A stretch of DNA of 10,717 bases from an uncultured Tannerella sp. (GCA_938036405.1 CALHPT010000078.1:1-10717), one strand, 5' to 3'; shown: positions 1 to 7,147, numbered from the stretch's first letter. The notes: a model not told the origin generated them from the sequence alone. Numbers and translations: made by a program.

Positions 1-8
1 CGCCTCTT

Positions 9-308
9 TTATTTTGCTCTACTTTTTTCTTTGGCCTTAATTAGTTGCTTTTCTAAAGCAACTACGGCTTCATCCACAGCTTCCTCAAAAGTATCACCAA
101 CCTTTTCGGCAAAACAATCGTTGTTCTTTATTTGAAGGCGTATTCCTGCTTGTTTATTTCGCGCTGTTTCTGGCTTAACGACTCGCAGTATAACCTCAGC
201 ATCCAAAATGCCATCGTGGTATTGACTCAGTTTGGATATTTTCTTCTGAATAAACGCTTCTAAGCGTTTAGTTACATCAAAATGAATAGCTTGAATTCTA
301 ATTTCCAT
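9..308 (-). CDS. hpf: Ribosome hibernation-promoting factor (HPF/RaiA family, short form)
   Basis: A 99-residue protein of the short HPF/YfiA family, which binds the 30S subunit near the decoding site and holds ribosomes inactive in stationary phase or starvation. Seen: the N-terminal strand MEIRIQAIHFDVT, the helix region 'LEAFIQKKISKLSQY', the strand with 'AEVILRV', and a final basic helix with 'EEAVDEAVVALEKQLIKAKEK', all in the order typical of the family. The length fits the short form without the long C-terminal dimerisation domain. It is the last visible gene of rpsU-xerC-hpf and starts 11 bases after the xerC stop. A perfect AAGGAGG lies six bases before the ATG, which is unusual in this phylum and settles the start. 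In related Bacteroidales a tRNA/tuf cluster often follows this gene; that would lie outside the window (inference). Confidence 0.93.
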   Translation of the reverse strand: MEIRIQAIHFDVTKRLEAFIQKKISKLSQYHDGILDAEVILRVVKPETARNKQAGIRLQIKNNDCFAEKVGDTFEEAVDEAVVALEKQLIKAKEKSRAK

Positions 309-314
309 ATTAAA

Positions 315-321
315 CCTCCTT
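315..321 (-). promoter_or_regulatory. Perfect Shine-Dalgarno sequence of hpf, overlapping the xerC stop codon
   Basis: On the minus strand AAGGAGG is followed by six bases (TTTAAT) and the hpf ATG. Its first two bases fall inside the xerC TAA stop (320-322). The other start codons in this window lack a comparable site, as expected where the anti-SD of 16S rRNA is largely sequestered. The position suggests coupled re-initiation after xerC (inference). Confidence 0.75.
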
Positions 322-1219
322 ATCTATCTACTCTAGGGTGAGCATAGTACATTTCTCTCAATTTCTCAAAGGTGATGTGCGTATAAATTGAAGTTGAAGC
401 CAGGCTACTATGCCCCAGCAATTCTTTCACTGCGTTTAGCTTTACCCCGTCATTTAATAGACATGTCGCAAATGTATGCCTAAATGCATGAGGACCATGT
501 TTTTCACAAAGGGAGCCATTCTTGAAACCTCTATTCACAACATGATATATTGTATCTCCCGTAATAGGACTACCATCTTTACGAACAAAAAAAGAGCCAA
601 CTTCATTGTTGCGCAGTGCGATTTTCCTTTTCTTTAAGAATTCAACAATCCCTCCCTTCAAACGATCCCCAAAAGGGATAAGACGTTCCTTACCACGCTT
701 ACCATAAACCTTCATCTGCATCGCATCGAGGTCTACGTCTGAACACTTCAGACGCACGAGCTCTTGACGTCGAAGCCCAGTCTCATACAGGAACTCTAAT
801 ATCAGTCGATCACGCACCCCGACAAAATCCTCACTAAAGCTATTTCTGTCAAGTAGACTTTCCATTTCCTTTTCCTCTATAACTTGAGGCAGCTTCCGAG
901 CACATTTAGGTCCGGAGACTAAGCAAGCCGGATTATTAGAGATCAATCCTTGCTTGATCAAGTATTTGAAATATGATTTCAATGCGCTCAACTTCCGATT
1001 AACCGACGCTGGAGATAACCTTTTATCCATCAAAGAAGCCATCCACAGACGTATCAGATCCACATCGACAATCGTTAGATCCACTTCACTGTTTCTTGTG
1101 TATTCACGCACATATGCTTCAAATTGAACCAAGTCTTTTTTATAAGCAACCTCGGTACACACGGAGCAACATCTCTCGTGACGGAGATAAGCTATAAAAG
1201 ATATGATTGAAGAAGTCAC
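320..1219 (-). CDS. xerC: Tyrosine site-specific recombinase, XerC/XerD type
   Basis: A 299-residue XerC/D-type recombinase, expected to resolve chromosome dimers at a dif site near the replication terminus. Seen: an N-terminal SAM-like core-binding domain (about 1-100) and a C-terminal catalytic domain with the complete active site. The residues are R150 in 'TGLRRQEL', K174 in 'GKRGKER', H244 and R247 in 'HAFRH', H270 in 'LLGHSS' and nucleophile Y279 in 'SIYTH'. The length and spacing match Xer proteins rather than longer phage or transposon integrases. The start is GTG (1217-1219): an in-frame stop lies at 1235-1237 and no ATG occurs before residue 60. No Shine-Dalgarno sequence is visible. 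It sits between rpsU and hpf, a housekeeping context rather than a mobile one. Whether it is the XerC or XerD partner cannot be decided from this gene alone. Confidence 0.92.
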   Translation of the reverse strand: MTSSIISFIAYLRHERCCSVCTEVAYKKDLVQFEAYVREYTRNSEVDLTIVDVDLIRLWMASLMDKRLSPASVNRKLSALKSYFKYLIKQGLISNNPACLVSGPKCARKLPQVIEEKEMESLLDRNSFSEDFVGVRDRLILEFLYETGLRRQELVRLKCSDVDLDAMQMKVYGKRGKERLIPFGDRLKGGIVEFLKKRKIALRNNEVGSFFVRKDGSPITGDTIYHVVNRGFKNGSLCEKHGPHAFRHTFATCLLNDGVKLNAVKELLGHSSLASTSIYTHITFEKLREMYYAHPRVDR

Positions 1220-1298
1220 ACCACTGCACTCTACTCACACAACAAACAAAAGAAAGGAAAAATAAGCCGCAGGTCTACTCTCCCCAAGAGCGAGATAG

Positions 1299-1490
1299 CT
1301 ACTCCTCCTCTTGTTGCAAATGCTGCACATAAACAGCACGCATACGTTCCTTACGTTTTTCTACTGAAGGTTTCGTGTAAGCCTGCCGACTTCTTAACTC
1401 TCGAATCACACCGGTCTTCTCAAACTTTTTCTTGAACCGCTTCAGTGCCCGCTCGATACTTTCTCCTTCTTTCAATGGAACTACAATCAT
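1299..1490 (-). CDS. rpsU: 30S ribosomal protein bS21
   Basis: A 63-residue bS21 protein of the small ribosomal subunit, located next to the 3' end of 16S rRNA and the anti-Shine-Dalgarno sequence. Seen: the characteristic start MIVVPLKEGESIERALKRFKKKFEKTG, given here as MIVVPLKEGESIERAL plus a basic helix, then 'RELRSRQAYTKPS' and a basic tail 'EKRKERMR', ending in an acidic 'QQEEE'. Length and charge pattern fit the family. It is the first gene of the rpsU-xerC-hpf operon, about 50-60 bases downstream of a Bacteroidota-type promoter. The leader is AT-rich with no Shine-Dalgarno sequence at the usual distance. In Bacteroidota bS21 is known to help occlude the anti-SD, so sharing an operon with an SD-bearing hpf may matter for regulation (inference). 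Confidence 0.95.
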   Translation of the reverse strand: MIVVPLKEGESIERALKRFKKKFEKTGVIRELRSRQAYTKPSVEKRKERMRAVYVQHLQQEEE

Positions 1491-1549
1491 AAATTACTAC
1501 TTTTATTCTTTGTTCTGTTTTCCTTCTATTATCCTAAATAAACTAGGCG

Positions 1550-1580
1550 CAAAAGTAGAGATATTTTATTCCCCGCAAAA
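1550..1580 (-). promoter_or_regulatory. Bacteroidota-type promoter of the rpsU-xerC-hpf operon
   Basis: Reading the minus strand, TTTTG at 1580-1576 is followed after 18 bases by TACTTTTG at 1557-1550. The latter is an exact match to the TAnnTTTG -7 element used by the Bacteroidota primary sigma factor. Transcription would start a few bases past 1550, giving a leader of about 55 bases before rpsU. It lies back to back with the promoter of the plus-strand operon. Confidence 0.7.
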
Positions 1581-1609
1581 CTTTCGAATGGATTTTCATC
1601 CCCCTATCC

Positions 1610-1641
1610 TTGCGTGGAAGAGAGGCTTTTGTGTATTTTTG
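1610..1641 (+). promoter_or_regulatory. Bacteroidota-type promoter of the hexapeptide protein/CapA-like operon
   Basis: TTG at 1610-1612 is followed after 21 bases by TATTTTTG at 1634-1641, an exact TAnnTTTG -7 element. Transcription would begin near 1648, about 40 bases before the ATG at 1690. This supports the shorter start of the downstream gene, because an upstream in-frame start at 1432 would lie before the promoter and inside rpsU. Confidence 0.7.
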
Positions 1642-1689
1642 CCGTCAATTCAATTTAGTCATAACCCATCACAACAAATAAAGAGAATA

Positions 1690-2202
1690 ATGGCGCTTAT
1701 CAAATCGGTAAGAGGATTTACGCCCAGCATTGGGAAAGACACTTTTCTCGCAGACAATGCGACCCTTATCGGAGATGTAATTGTAGGCGAAGGATGCAGC
1801 ATTTGGTTCGGCACGATATTGCGCGGCGACGTCAACTCCATCCGTATCGGAAACGGCGTCAATATTCAGGACGGATCGGTGTTGCACACCCTATATCAAA
1901 AGTCGACCATAGAGATTGAAGACGACGTCTCGGTCGGGCACAACGTTACTATTCACGGAGCCAAGGTCTGCAAGGGCGCCCTCATCGGTATGGGCTCAGT
2001 GGTACTCGATCACGCTGTAATTGGTGAGGGAGCAATTATAGCTGCAGGATCCGTTGTATTGAGCCATACGCAGGTAGAGCCGTGGAGTATCTATGCGGGT
2101 GTACCAGCCAAGTTCGTAAAGAAGGTGGATCCGGAACAGGCCAAAGAGATGAATCAGAAAATCGCACGCAATTACCATATGTACGCATCGTGGTATAAAT
2201 AA
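1690..2202 (+). CDS. Gamma-carbonic anhydrase-like hexapeptide-repeat protein
   Basis: A 170-residue left-handed beta-helix protein of the gamma-carbonic anhydrase family (YrdA/CaiE/PaaY-like), expected to be a cytoplasmic trimer with a metal at each subunit interface. Seen: hexapeptide-repeat turns such as 'IGDVIVGEGCSIWFG', the family signature with R45 and D47 in 'LRGDVN', 'NIQDGS' at 58-63, and three candidate zinc ligands H66, H84 and H89 ('VLHT', 'GHNVTIHG'). A C-terminal helix carries 'YAGVPAKFVKKV'. ATG 1690 is chosen because the family motif begins right after it and a good promoter lies just upstream; the open frame itself extends back to 1432 over rpsU. It is followed after 22 bases by the CapA-like gene. 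Many homologues have no measurable anhydrase activity, so the actual substrate is uncertain. Confidence 0.9.
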   Translation: MALIKSVRGFTPSIGKDTFLADNATLIGDVIVGEGCSIWFGTILRGDVNSIRIGNGVNIQDGSVLHTLYQKSTIEIEDDVSVGHNVTIHGAKVCKGALIGMGSVVLDHAVIGEGAIIAAGSVVLSHTQVEPWSIYAGVPAKFVKKVDPEQAKEMNQKIARNYHMYASWYK

Positions 2203-2224
2203 GGAATCACACGCGCGAAGCGAG

Positions 2225-3364
2225 ATGATATATAGATCTACTAATCACCTACATTGGCTTGCAGTTGCTCTCCTATTTTGCATCGCATGCACGATGCATC
2301 CACGAGATGGGCAATCGGGAGCAGGTGAACTCAGCTCAAGCGCTCCGGATACAGTCAGCAAGGAGGCGAGACTTGTGTTCTCCGGTGACCTAATGCAGCA
2401 CATGCCACAAGTAAGAGCTGCACAAAGAGGGAATGGCCGCTTTGACTACTCCGAATGCTTCCGCTACGTCAAGCCGCTTTTTGAGCAGGCCGATTATGCG
2501 ATACTAAACTTTGAGACAACACTGACCCCAAAAACTGACTATCACGGTTTTCCCACGTTTCGATCGCCGGGAGCTGTAGCCGACGCGCTGCGTGACATAG
2601 GGATTGACGCCGTGATGTTCGCAAACAATCATATCTGCGACAACGGCCGAACGGGAATCGAGTATACGACCCAGCATTTCGATTCGCTCGGGATTGTGCA
2701 TACCGGTGCCTTCGTCGACAGTAGCCGGATACATGCCGAGCATCCACTGCTATTCCGTGCCGGGAGGCTACGCTTTGCGCTCTTCAACTACACGTACGGC
2801 ACGAACGGTATACCTGTACCCAAAGGCATGATCGTGAACCTGATCGATACGATTGCCATCCGCAGAGACCTCTCTCAAGTGAATCGTAAGAACATCGACT
2901 GCGTGATCGTCTTTTTCCATTGGGGTGTAGAGTACGTGAGGCGGCCGAACGACGAGCAACGCCGACTGGCTGCACTCTGTCATCAGCTCGGTGCGGAGAT
3001 CGTCATCGGTAGTCACCCGCACGTGATCCAACCCGTCGAAGCAAGGCGTGACAGTGCGGGAGTCGTCCGCAGCGTCACCGTCTATTCGCTTGGTAACCTC
3101 GTCTCGAACCAAAAGGAACGCTATCGGAACGGTGGATTGATCGTCACGCTCGACATCAAAAAAGAGCGTAACGGTGCGATCCGAATTGCTCCGGCCTATA
3201 CCCCCGGATGGGTATGCCGTCCCGGTGGATACCGCATTATTCCGCCGTCTGCGACTGACTCTGTCACGCTACCGGCCGACCTACGCGCGAATTGCACGCA
3301 ATTCTTCGACGACACCCGTACGTTGCTTGAGGGGAACAAGATCTTCGAGGAGAGAGTCCGGTAA
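2225..3364 (+). CDS. CapA/PgsA-like metallophosphatase-fold protein, probable lipoprotein
   Basis: A 379-residue member of the CapA family (PGA_cap domain), named for the poly-gamma-glutamate capsule protein and built on a calcineurin-like phosphoesterase fold. Seen in order: a hydrophobic signal segment at 9-21 ending in 'FCIAC', so C22 is a plausible lipidated cysteine; 'FSGDLM' (52-57); 'LNFETT' (94-99); 'ANNHICDNG' (133-141); 'FFHWGVEY' (230-237); 'GSHPHVIQP' (262-270); and 'YSLGN' (287-291). These are the metal/active-site blocks of the family, all intact. No capBC-like synthetase genes are present in the window, so a role in poly-gamma-glutamate export is not supported; stand-alone homologues of unknown substrate are common in Bacteroidota. 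It lies 22 bases after the hexapeptide protein, hence the same operon. The lipobox has Cys rather than Leu at -3, so lipidation is likely but not certain. Confidence 0.85.
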   Translation: MIYRSTNHLHWLAVALLFCIACTMHPRDGQSGAGELSSSAPDTVSKEARLVFSGDLMQHMPQVRAAQRGNGRFDYSECFRYVKPLFEQADYAILNFETTLTPKTDYHGFPTFRSPGAVADALRDIGIDAVMFANNHICDNGRTGIEYTTQHFDSLGIVHTGAFVDSSRIHAEHPLLFRAGRLRFALFNYTYGTNGIPVPKGMIVNLIDTIAIRRDLSQVNRKNIDCVIVFFHWGVEYVRRPNDEQRRLAALCHQLGAEIVIGSHPHVIQPVEARRDSAGVVRSVTVYSLGNLVSNQKERYRNGGLIVTLDIKKERNGAIRIAPAYTPGWVCRPGGYRIIPPSATDSVTLPADLRANCTQFFDDTRTLLEGNKIFEERVR

Positions 3365-3434
3365 AGCAACCGATTCTCCCCTCTGTTACCCTAATCGCTA
3401 AACCAACACAACAAGACCTTAATCCAGACATGCC

Positions 3435-5486
3435 ATGCGCCGCCACCTCTTCCTCCTGCTTCTGTTCGTTATGGCGAGCGGTATGCTCATGGCACAAGAT
3501 GGTGCCCCCGCCGACGATTGGATGGAGCAGCTGCGGGAAATAGCTGAAGATGCTGGCGAAGAATTTGACGAAAAGCAACTCGAGGCACTCTACACAGACC
3601 TCTCTTACTTGGCCGAACACCCCATCGACCTAAACACGGCAACCAGCCAGACGCTTCGGCAAATCCCTTTCCTTTCTGACTTTCAGATCAACGCCATCCT
3701 CACCTATCGCCTGCGATATCGCACCCTTTACTCCGTGAATGAGTTGAGAGCCGTTGAAGCACTGGATTGGATCACCCTTCGACGCATCACTCCCTTTGTC
3801 TGTGTGAAGGTGATTCCCCCACACCAACCGCGGATCACTGTGGATAATCTGCTGCACCACGGCGCCAGCGAATGGATCGTGAAATACAACCAGACGGTGG
3901 AACGAAAGCGTGGCTACACCCCTGCTCCGGACAGCAGCTCCCACCGATACCTCGGCGAGCCCTTCAGCCACACCTTCCGATACGCCTACACCTTCGACAA
4001 CCGAATCCAAGCTGGCTTTGCGGCGGAGAAAGATGCCGGAGAACCCTTTGCTAATGCGACCCATAAAGGCTACGACTACTATTCGGCTCACCTTGTCCTG
4101 AAAGATTTCGGGCACCTGCGCACCCTCGCTGTGGGCGACTTCAAGGCCACCTTTGGGCAAGGGCTCGTCGTAAGCCACGACTATACACCCGCCCGTGGTA
4201 CACTCGCCGCCGAGCCCGAATACCGCAACAACGGTTTCCGACGCCACTACTCCACCAACGAGCAACAGTTCTTCCGCGGCATCGCGGCCACCCTCGCCCA
4301 CTCGCATTGGGAGCTGAGCCTCTTCGGATCGAGTCGCAAGGTGGACGCCACAACCGACGGCACCACCATCGCCTCCTTCAAGACCGACGGCCTGCACCGC
4401 ACCCCGAGCGAGCGCCGCAGCCGACACACGGTCAGCCTCCGCACCATCGGCGGCAACCTGCGCTATGCCCGCTCCCGCATGCATATCGGACTCACGGCCC
4501 TGGCCTACGACTTTGCCGGACAGCGTGTCAGCCCGCCTCCCACGCTCTACAACCACTACGACTTCCGCGGCCGCAGCAACGCCAACCTCGGCTTCGACTA
4601 TATGCTCAAAAACGACCGACTGAAGTTCTTCGGTGAGACGGCACTCTCCACCGCCTCTGGCGCCATGGCCACGCTCGCCGCCATGCAATGGACGTCAGAC
4701 TTCGCCACCGCCACCCTCCTTTACCGCAACTATTCGCCCCGCTACCACGCCCTCTTCGCCTCCTCCTTCTCCCGCGGCGGCCACGTCCGCAACGAAGAGG
4801 GGCTCCATCTCGGCCTCACCTTCGCACCCTTCGCCCGCTGGCAGTTCACGGGACACGCCGACCTCTTCCGCTTCCCGTGGATGAAACCCCGCATCAGCGC
4901 CCCTTCCGCAGGCAGCGAATATGCCCTGCGCGTCGACTGGACCGACCCGCGCGAAATCATCACTGCCTACGTTCGTTTCCGCAGCCAACGCTACGAAGCC
5001 GACCTCCGCACCGGACACGAAGTCGCTCTGCGGCCTATCGTCCGACGCCGACTCCGCGCGCAAATCACCTGCACCATCGACACCGTATGGACGCTCCGTA
5101 CTGCCCTCGACTTCTCGCTCCATCACCCCGACGGCGCCCCCACCGCCCGCGGCCAAATGATCTCCGAAGCCATCGGTTGGCGCCCCAAACGGCTCCCCCT
5201 CCGCGCCGAACTCTTCGCCGCCCTCTTCCTCACCGACGGATTCGCCGCCCGCCTCTATTCCTACGAGAAAAACCTGCTCTACACCTTCGCCACACCATCG
5301 CTCTACGGCCGCGGACTGCGCCTTTCCGGCCTGCTCTATTGGCGCCCCGCGGGTCGTCGGCTCACCCTCTCGACTAAAATCGGCTGGACCCACCTCTTCA
5401 CAGGCGACTCTATCGGCTCGGGCCTCGAAACCATCCGTGGACGCAATCGCACAGACGTCTACGCCATGCTTCGCTGGGCATTCTGA
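3435..5486 (+). CDS. Exported helix-hairpin-helix protein with probable outer-membrane beta-barrel
   Basis: A 683-residue protein of unknown function. Seen: a signal peptide (residues 1-20, cleavage after 'GMLMA'), an acidic linker, then a ComEA-like helix-hairpin-helix region at about 64-122. That region has 'IDLNTATSQTLRQIPF', 'AILTYRLRYRTLYSVNEL' and 'LRRITPFV', the pattern of tandem HhH motifs that bind DNA non-specifically. From about 140 on it has alternating polar and aromatic strands typical of a barrel ('HLGLTFAPFARWQFTGHADLF'-like segments) and ends in 'YAMLRWAF', a C-terminal Phe as in outer-membrane proteins. No enzyme motif is seen. The gap to the CapA-like gene is 70 bases with no clear promoter, so co-transcription is likely. 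Coding-strand composition becomes markedly C-rich after about 4100. A role in DNA binding or uptake at the envelope is inference only; the barrel call rests on pattern, not on a known family match. Confidence 0.8.
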   Translation: MRRHLFLLLLFVMASGMLMAQDGAPADDWMEQLREIAEDAGEEFDEKQLEALYTDLSYLAEHPIDLNTATSQTLRQIPFLSDFQINAILTYRLRYRTLYSVNELRAVEALDWITLRRITPFVCVKVIPPHQPRITVDNLLHHGASEWIVKYNQTVERKRGYTPAPDSSSHRYLGEPFSHTFRYAYTFDNRIQAGFAAEKDAGEPFANATHKGYDYYSAHLVLKDFGHLRTLAVGDFKATFGQGLVVSHDYTPARGTLAAEPEYRNNGFRRHYSTNEQQFFRGIAATLAHSHWELSLFGSSRKVDATTDGTTIASFKTDGLHRTPSERRSRHTVSLRTIGGNLRYARSRMHIGLTALAYDFAGQRVSPPPTLYNHYDFRGRSNANLGFDYMLKNDRLKFFGETALSTASGAMATLAAMQWTSDFATATLLYRNYSPRYHALFASSFSRGGHVRNEEGLHLGLTFAPFARWQFTGHADLFRFPWMKPRISAPSAGSEYALRVDWTDPREIITAYVRFRSQRYEADLRTGHEVALRPIVRRRLRAQITCTIDTVWTLRTALDFSLHHPDGAPTARGQMISEAIGWRPKRLPLRAELFAALFLTDGFAARLYSYEKNLLYTFATPSLYGRGLRLSGLLYWRPAGRRLTLSTKIGWTHLFTGDSIGSGLETIRGRNRTDVYAMLRWAF

Positions 5487-5914
5487 AGAGCCTGCCATTA
5501 GCAACAATCACGTGCGCCCCTCCCCCCCTATCGGAATGAGCGGGTGAATAAGTCCGAAGTGATTAGCACGATGCGCCCAAAGTGATTGGGCTTATAGGTC
5601 CAAGATCATTCGCATTACGCGCCCAAAGTGATTGGGCTTATAGGCCCAATTTGGTTCAACGCGTAAGCCCAATCTGATTGAACACGTAAGTCCAATCCGA
5701 TTCAATACGCGCGCCCAATCTGGTTCAAAATATCGATCCGAAGTGATCAGGCTATGAGTACTAAGGTAGATCGTCTCTACCCCATAAGGCAGATCATCGC
5801 TATCACGTAAGGTAGGTCTTCACTAACAAGTAAGGTTTGTCATCGCTAACAAGCAATGGTAGGTCACCCCTAACCAGGGGCGTACTTAGATAGAGGTAGC
5901 CTCGGCCTACTGAA
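5487..5914. other. Gene-free gap between convergent genes
   Basis: This 428-base stretch holds no credible gene. It begins with a C-rich run (CCCCTCCCCCCC, 5517-5528). From about 5531 to 5880 it is filled by a 23-bp-period repeat array described separately, and it ends with about 35 bases before the waaA stop. No classical hairpin-plus-T-tract terminator is visible for either converging gene, so the array itself may serve that role (inference). Confidence 0.7.
5531..5880. repeat. Degenerate tandem array, 23-bp period, about 14-15 units in two subtypes
   Basis: Nine successive units of exactly 23 bases start at 5553, 5576, 5599, 5622, 5645, 5668, 5691, 5714 and 5737. All begin Y-C-C, with A at position 5 and T at position 11, and most carry TGATT or TGGTT at 8-12. 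Units 5576-5598 and 5622-5644 are identical. A degenerate unit probably precedes them (5531-5552). After a 6-base phase shift, further 23-base units follow with starts marked by TAAGG at 5762, 5785, 5808 and 5831, then a weaker one to 5876-5880. The subtypes are related: the 3' ends of first-subtype units (AACACGTAAG, 5681-5690) match those of the second (AACAAGTAAG, 5825-5834). As 23 is not a multiple of three and the frames are broken, this is not a coding repeat. Unlike CRISPR, there is no split into constant repeat and unique spacer. Confidence 0.85.
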
Positions 5915-7147
5915 TTATAGGTCGATAGCGCGGAGGATCTGCTCGGTAGCACCGCTATGTTGCTGGATGTATGCGCCGGCAGACTCTCCTGCCGCAGTGC
6001 AGACGTCGGGGTCGGCGAGGAGCGCATCGAGGCGGGCGGCAAGGGTGGACGCGTCAGCGATGGGGAAGGCGCCGCCGCAAGCGATGAGGTCGAGGGCCTC
6101 GCGAAACTTGCGATGGTTGGGGCCGAAGAGTACAGGGACGGCATAGACCGCAGCCTCAGGAGCATTGTGGATGCCGTGGCCGAAGCCGCCGCCGATGTAG
6201 GCGATGCGGGCGTAGCGGTAAATGGAAGAAAGGAGTCCGAAGGAGTCGACGATGAGGCAGTCGACGCCCGCGGCCGTGTCGGCATCAGCGCGGGAGAGTC
6301 GGAGGGCAGGGCGTGTGAGCCGAGCCTCAATGGCGGCGAGGTGCGACTCGTGGATCTCGTGCGGAGCGAGGATGAGCTTCAGTTCAGGGTGCGCGTTGAA
6401 ATAGGGGATCAGCAGCGCCTCGTCTTCTGGCCACGAACTGCCGGCAATCAGCACCGGGCGGGCGTCACGCTCAGCAAAGGCGGCAACGACGGGGAGCGGC
6501 CGCGCGGCATGGCGGATGTCGATCACGCGATCGAAGCGGGTGTCGCCTGTGACGGTGACGTTCGTCAGACCGATGCCCGCGAGGAGCTGGCGCGAGGTCT
6601 CGTCCTGCACAAAGAGGTGATCAAAACAGCGGAGCGCGTCGCGATAAGGTCGGCCGATGGGTCGGAAGAAGAGTTGACCTAGACGGAAGATGCCGGAGAC
6701 TAAGTAGGTGGGGACGCGTCGGCGCCGTAGCTCGTCGAGCGTGTTCAGCCAAAACTCGTACTTGACGAAAAGGGCGAGGGCAGGGCGGACACAGTCGAGG
6801 AAGGCGCGGATGCGGCCTGGGAAGTCGAACGGCAAGTAGCAGACGACGTCCGCACCGGGGTAGTCGCGGCGGACGTCGTAGCCTGAGGGGGAGAAGAATG
6901 TGAGGACGATTTTGTAGTCGGGGTGACGCTGGCAGATGGCCTCAAGCAGGGGCCGCCCCTGCTCAAACTCGCCGAGTGAGGCGGCGTGGAGCCAGACGTA
7001 GCGTGCACCAGGAACGATCTTCTCGCGCAAGACCTCGTCAATGTTCCGCCGACCGTCGATCATCTTGCGCGCCTTCCCGTTAAAAGGCGCAGCGGCATGG
7101 ACAGCCGCTGCGTAGAGGCGGATGGCCGCCGTGTAAAGGGGGCGCAT
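5915..7147 (-). CDS. waaA: 3-deoxy-D-manno-octulosonic acid (Kdo) transferase
   Basis: A 410-residue GT-B glycosyltransferase (family GT30) that transfers Kdo from CMP-Kdo to lipid A precursor at the inner face of the cytoplasmic membrane. Seen: a hydrophobic, weakly basic N-terminus serving as membrane anchor; 'VWLHAASLGEFEQG' (51-64), with the presumed catalytic base E60 in the family's conserved GE; 'VKYEFWLN' (128-135); 'GDTRFDR' (201-207); and 'YIGGGFGHGIHNAPEAAVYA' followed by 'VPVLFGP' (317-343), the CMP-Kdo-binding block. Length fits the family. The start is taken as ATG 7147, whose A is also the last base of the gltX TGA stop (TGATG). A GTG one codon upstream (7150) is possible and would add one residue. 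The overlap suggests translational coupling to gltX. Whether it adds one or two Kdo residues cannot be told. Confidence 0.93.
   Translation of the reverse strand: MRPLYTAAIRLYAAAVHAAAPFNGKARKMIDGRRNIDEVLREKIVPGARYVWLHAASLGEFEQGRPLLEAICQRHPDYKIVLTFFSPSGYDVRRDYPGADVVCYLPFDFPGRIRAFLDCVRPALALFVKYEFWLNTLDELRRRRVPTYLVSGIFRLGQLFFRPIGRPYRDALRCFDHLFVQDETSRQLLAGIGLTNVTVTGDTRFDRVIDIRHAARPLPVVAAFAERDARPVLIAGSSWPEDEALLIPYFNAHPELKLILAPHEIHESHLAAIEARLTRPALRLSRADADTAAGVDCLIVDSFGLLSSIYRYARIAYIGGGFGHGIHNAPEAAVYAVPVLFGPNHRKFREALDLIACGGAFPIADASTLAARLDALLADPDVCTAAGESAGAYIQQHSGATEQILRAIDL

Noticed and set aside
320..1219. The tyrosine recombinase as a sign of an integrated mobile element
   Set aside because: It has Xer-type length and spacing and sits between rpsU and hpf, a housekeeping arrangement; no att-like repeats or phage genes nearby.
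1515..1530. AGAAGGAAAAC upstream of rpsU as a Shine-Dalgarno sequence
   Set aside because: It sits roughly 30 bases before the ATG, too far to act in initiation.
1432..1689. N-terminal extension of the hexapeptide protein
   Set aside because: It would overlap rpsU on the other strand and run through the -7 promoter; family similarity begins at the ATG at 1690.
3630..4688. A 352-codon open frame on the minus strand inside the HhH/barrel gene, and a 270-codon one at 4695-5507
   Set aside because: They are antisense shadows of a GC-rich gene: Gly/Val/Glu-rich low-complexity translations, no family motif, complete overlap with a gene that has a signal peptide and recognisable domain.
5517..5528. 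C-rich tract as a phase-variable switch
   Set aside because: It lies about 30 bases after the stop codon of the HhH/barrel gene, outside any reading frame or promoter I can identify.
5553..5880. CRISPR array
   Set aside because: No constant repeat separated by unique spacers. The whole 23-base unit is degenerate, too short for repeat plus spacer, and there are no cas genes in the window.
5957..6682. A 241-codon plus-strand open frame inside waaA
   Set aside because: Antisense to a well-recognised glycosyltransferase; composition is that of a shadow frame.
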